Below, in pieces: positions 5,699 to 7,934 of a stretch of 7,934 bases of DNA; the stretch's first letter is position 1, and each line of letters begins with the position of its first letter. Where the stretch lies: positions 1 through 7,934 of the forward strand of contig CAMDKT010000262.1 of NCBI GenBank assembly GCA_945900935.1, written 5' to 3'. The DNA comes from Candidatus Sulfopaludibacter sp. SbA3 (GTDB lineage Bacteria; Acidobacteriota; Terriglobia; Bryobacterales; Bryobacteraceae). A model generated the notes under the pieces. It made no database searches and was not told the origin of the DNA. It was given only the letters and a program-made list of their open reading frames with translations. The position numbers and the translations under genes were made by a program.

Positions 5699-6472
5699 AT
5701 GGCACCCGACTTGGTTCAGTTGAAAAGAACGATCACGGTCCTAACCGTACCAGCCTATTTTCTGGTCGCTTGGGCCTTTTACCGCCGGAACCTTTGGCGA
5801 TCATATTTTTTCTTTTGGATCTGCCTCATAACCGAGGGTGCGGCCTTGGCGGCTACGCAATTCGCCACCGGGAATCGAGCCGCGATTTTTATCATCTACC
5901 GCGTGGCTCAACCATTTCTCTGGATTCTATACATCCTAATGGTTATCGAGGTTTTCCAAAAGGTATTCGCCAAATTCCCCGGGATCGCCCGTTTCGCGCA
6001 AAAGGTAGTCCTGGTTTCGATGGTCTTAGCCTTCTTGTTCGCCTTGGCATCCATGGGCGGTGACCTTAGCAGTGGGTGGAGCGGGCGGCCAATGCTCATC
6101 CGCTACGCAGTCATCCTGCGCGCCATCACCAGTGCCCTTAGCGTTTTCATGATTTTCATCGCGGCCTTTTTGGTTTGGATGCCCGTTCCGCTGCCTCCGA
6201 ACACCATTCGCCACAGCTTTCTCTTCTTCTTTTACTTCTTTGTCACAACCGGCGTCTATTACATCCTGACCACCGGTGCCACCGCGTTCGTCTCGGTCGC
6301 AAATCTCGTCACCAGCGCCCTCACCTTGGCCACACTCGGCGGCTGGTATTTTCTCGTCCAACCGGAAGGCGAAACCGTCCCTGCCGGAGGCGCCGCTCCC
6401 CGCGCCTCCGCCTCCGACATGCTTGGCCGCCTCGAAGCATTGAACCGCGCCCTGTCCCGTCGGCAGGAATAA
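5699..6472 (+). CDS. Seven-helix integral membrane protein of unknown function
   Basis: The 257-residue protein has about seven predicted hydrophobic segments by eye (about 11-28, 35-54, 68-86, 101-119, 136-160, 172-191 and 198-220). A polar tail of about 37 residues follows, with a Pro/Ala/Gly-rich linker and a short amphipathic helix (SDMLGRLEALNRALSRRQE). No catalytic or transport motif is recognised. The loop between helices 4 and 5 (GGDLSSGWSGRP) is the longest polar loop. The layout resembles unnamed seven-helix proteins common in Acidobacteriota, possibly sensory (inference, from memory). The ATG at 5699 follows AAGG at 5689-5692 with a 6-base gap. A TATTAT box at 5671-5676 could be a -10 element, but no good -35 is visible. 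Two hairpins separate the gene from the repeat-protein gene, so it probably has its own promoter. Confidence 0.78.
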   Translation: MAPDLVQLKRTITVLTVPAYFLVAWAFYRRNLWRSYFFFWICLITEGAALAATQFATGNRAAIFIIYRVAQPFLWILYILMVIEVFQKVFAKFPGIARFAQKVVLVSMVLAFLFALASMGGDLSSGWSGRPMLIRYAVILRAITSALSVFMIFIAAFLVWMPVPLPPNTIRHSFLFFFYFFVTTGVYYILTTGATAFVSVANLVTSALTLATLGGWYFLVQPEGETVPAGGAAPRASASDMLGRLEALNRALSRRQE

Positions 6473-6664
6473 GGTGGAAAGAATGCGTGCTTTTTTTCCT
6501 TCATTAATGGAGAATATTTGCAAAATACGGTTGCGCTCCGCTCTTTTTCCGTTTAGCCTGTATTCAGAAGCCTACTGCGGGTTGTCTAGCCCGGAAAGAT
6601 TTGTACTCTCAACCGTTGCGTCGAGGGTCACAAACAACGAGATAGGCGGGAGGTTCCAGAAAAT
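6473..6664. other. 192-bp intergenic region with a T-run
   Basis: A run of seven T (6491-6497) follows a very weak potential stem (AAAG at 6478-6481 with CTTT from 6490), so at most it is a poor terminator for the membrane-protein gene. Further on, TTGTCT (6582-6587) and TACTCT (6604-6609), spaced 16 bases apart, form a marginal promoter candidate for the next gene. GGGAGG at 6648-6653 is a good ribosome-binding site, 11 bases before the ATG at 6665. No coding sequence is supported here. Confidence 0.35.
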
Positions 6665-7219
6665 ATGACAGCATTCCCAGTCATCGTCGGGTTGTTTAGC
6701 AGTATTGTTTTCCTTGTGCTTCTGGTCAAATTGGTGCAGCGGAATCGTGCGCTTCGTTCTGAGTCGGCTGTTAATTCAGACCACCAGGCAGCTTGGTCCG
6801 ACGAATGGTTCGAGGAGTTCTCTTCGTTCCGCTATCTGCCCATGCGCCGGCTGCTCTCCGGTGAGGAAGAAGAGTATTGGATGCAGTCGACGGATGGTTC
6901 CAAGTACCGCCGCGAGGAGTTTCGCGCGGAACGGCGCCGCTTGTTTCGTGAGTACCTGCAATTGATTGCCGTTGATTTCGGACGCCTCTCCCAGGGTGTT
7001 CGTCTTTGCCTCGTCCACGCCACTGAAGATCGGACGGCGGACATTTCGCGCTTGGTTAGCCTGGAATGGTCGCTCCGCAAACTGCTTTGGCGGGCCGAAG
7101 TAAGCATCATGTTCCATTGGCTTGGTGTCAAACCGGTCGATGCTACCCAACTCATCAACGCGCTGCAAGGTTTCGAATTCTCCCTCCGTGAGAATCGCCT
7201 CAGCGGCGCTTCCGCCTAG
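6665..7219 (+). CDS. Single-pass membrane-anchored hypothetical protein, 184 aa
   Basis: I do not recognise a named family. Residues 4-24 form one hydrophobic helix with no cleavage site, followed by KLVQRNRALR. By the positive-inside rule this puts the remaining 150 residues in the cytoplasm, anchored at the N terminus. The soluble part is charged and mostly helical: an acidic segment (SDEWFEEFSSFRYLPMRRLLSGEEEEYW) and then a very basic helix (REEFRAERRRLFREYLQL) leading to VDFGRLSQGVRL. Similar RRLFREYL..DFxRL arrangements occur in unnamed acidobacterial proteins that I recall only loosely. The start is supported by GGGAGG 11 bases upstream. A strong terminator follows 17 bases after the stop. 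It is in the same direction as the seven-helix gene, but a 192-bp gap argues against a tight operon. Confidence 0.78.
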   Translation: MTAFPVIVGLFSSIVFLVLLVKLVQRNRALRSESAVNSDHQAAWSDEWFEEFSSFRYLPMRRLLSGEEEEYWMQSTDGSKYRREEFRAERRRLFREYLQLIAVDFGRLSQGVRLCLVHATEDRTADISRLVSLEWSLRKLLWRAEVSIMFHWLGVKPVDATQLINALQGFEFSLRENRLSGASA

Positions 7220-7236
7220 TCTTATCCTCCCTAATC

Positions 7237-7270
7237 AGCTCCGAAGGCTCCCCGCCTTCGGAGCTTTATT
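7237..7270 (+). terminator. Strong rho-independent terminator
   Basis: AGCTCCGAAGGC (7237-7248) pairs perfectly with GCCTTCGGAGCT (7254-7265) around the loop TCCCC, giving a 12-bp GC-rich stem. TTATT follows. It lies directly after the stop codon of the 184-aa protein (7217-7219). It is the clearest terminator in the window, yet the HAD gene begins only 15 bases beyond the stem. Confidence 0.88.
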
Positions 7271-7279
7271 CCCCCCCTC

Positions 7280-7918
7280 ATGCTCTTCGACTCCATCCTC
7301 TTTGATTTCGACGGCGTTCTCGCCGACAGCGAAGGCGTCCATTTTGATTGCTGGACCGCCATCCTCACTCCCCTCGGTATACCTTTAACCTGGGAAGCCT
7401 ATTGCGCCGAATGCATCGGAATTACGGACCGCGCCATGCTCGAAGTCCTCGCCCGCCAAAAAACGCCTCCCCATGACGTTGAGGATCTCTGGCAGTATTA
7501 CCCAATGAAAAAGGCGCTCTTCCGCGAAAAAGCCTACGCCAATCCCCCTATCCCTGAAGCCACCCGCTCTCTCGTCCGCGAACTCTCCGCCTACCAACTG
7601 GCGGTCGTCTCTTCTTCCGGCCGCGCCGAGGTCGAACCGGTCCTCGAACGCGCTGGTATCCATGATTGCTTCGCCACCATCGTCACCGGCGACGACGTCA
7701 AAAACCGCAAACCCCACCCCGAGCCCTACCTCCTCGCCGCCGCGCGCCTGAGAGCCAAACGCCCGCTTGTCGTCGAAGATTCCGAACCCGGCGAAGCCTC
7801 CGGTCTCGCTGCCGGTTTCTCCGTACTCCGCCTGGAAAATCCTTACGAACTTTCCGCGGCGTTGTTAAGGCGGTTAGCCCCTACTAAAGCAGACGAAAAT
7901 CTTGTAAACTGTTCCTAA
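7280..7918 (+). CDS. HAD-superfamily phosphatase (beta-phosphoglucomutase/phosphoglycolate-phosphatase-like)
   Basis: The 212-residue protein is of normal length for HAD subfamily I. All four HAD motifs are visible: motif I DFDGVLADSE, with nucleophile Asp9 (or Asp9/Asp11 as the pair) at 9-18; motif II VVSSS, Ser111; motif III Lys144 in NRKPHPEPY; and motif IV VVEDSEPG with Glu166 and Asp167. A helical cap sits between motifs I and II (about 19-90). It should be a Mg-dependent cytoplasmic phosphatase or phosphomutase acting on a small phosphorylated metabolite; the substrate cannot be read from sequence. The GVLADSE form and the VEDSEPG motif fit the phosphoglucomutase/phosphoglycolate-phosphatase branch. 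The ATG at 7280 must be the start or very near it, since motif I begins at residue 9. No Shine-Dalgarno precedes it, only a C-rich run, and a strong terminator ends just upstream. Confidence 0.92.
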   Translation: MLFDSILFDFDGVLADSEGVHFDCWTAILTPLGIPLTWEAYCAECIGITDRAMLEVLARQKTPPHDVEDLWQYYPMKKALFREKAYANPPIPEATRSLVRELSAYQLAVVSSSGRAEVEPVLERAGIHDCFATIVTGDDVKNRKPHPEPYLLAAARLRAKRPLVVEDSEPGEASGLAAGFSVLRLENPYELSAALLRRLAPTKADENLVNCS

Positions 7919-7934
7919 CACGCATGTGCAAAAT

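Noticed and set aside
7919..7934. Possible start of another gene at the ATG at 7924
   Set aside because: Only a few codons are visible before the window ends and there is no supporting signal.

Overview
The window looks like chromosomal DNA of an Acidobacteriota member, most likely a Solibacteres/Bryobacterales-type organism. This is inference from gene style: a DUF1501 protein followed by a secreted hydrolase, an XRE regulator of a type I associate with this phylum, several conserved-looking but unnamed proteins, and fairly GC-rich codon use. No rRNA, tRNA, insertion sequence or CRISPR array is visible.

Layout. Bases 2-2066 (+) hold the end of a DUF1501 protein and, 4 bases later, a secreted alpha/beta-hydrolase fused to a beta-propeller. 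Bases 2063-3480 (-) hold a two-gene unit, ubiX (flavin prenyltransferase) then pheA (prephenate dehydratase), joined by an ATGA overlap. The + and - units meet tail to tail with both stop codons inside one TTAA. At 3481-3598 lies a divergent promoter region with a perfect 20-bp palindrome, shared by ubiX and a + strand XRE regulator (3599-4390) whose C-terminal domain resembles LexA/S24 but lacks the catalytic lysine. The regulator converges on, and overlaps by 53 bp, an unknown 152-aa gene (4338-4796, -).

A 351-bp gap with a small hairpin leads into a short exported protein (5148-5525) built of four 22-residue repeats, each with a Cys-x-x-Cys motif. It is followed by two strong hairpins. Then come a seven-helix membrane protein with a cytoplasmic C-terminal tail (5699-6472), a single-pass membrane-anchored unknown protein (6665-7219), a textbook intrinsic terminator (7237-7270), and a HAD-family phosphatase (7280-7918) whose start codon lies 15 bases past the terminator stem.

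How the genes work together. The ubiX-pheA pair is housekeeping metabolism: prenylated FMN for UbiD-type decarboxylases, and phenylalanine synthesis. The DUF1501 and hydrolase pair points to extracytoplasmic degradation of organic matter. The stretch from 3599 to 7219 is the least understood part. The best candidates for something undescribed are the CYPC-repeat exported protein and the non-cleaving S24-like regulator with its candidate operator. No recognisable peptide-modifying enzyme is present, so any ribosomal-natural-product reading of the repeat protein remains speculative.
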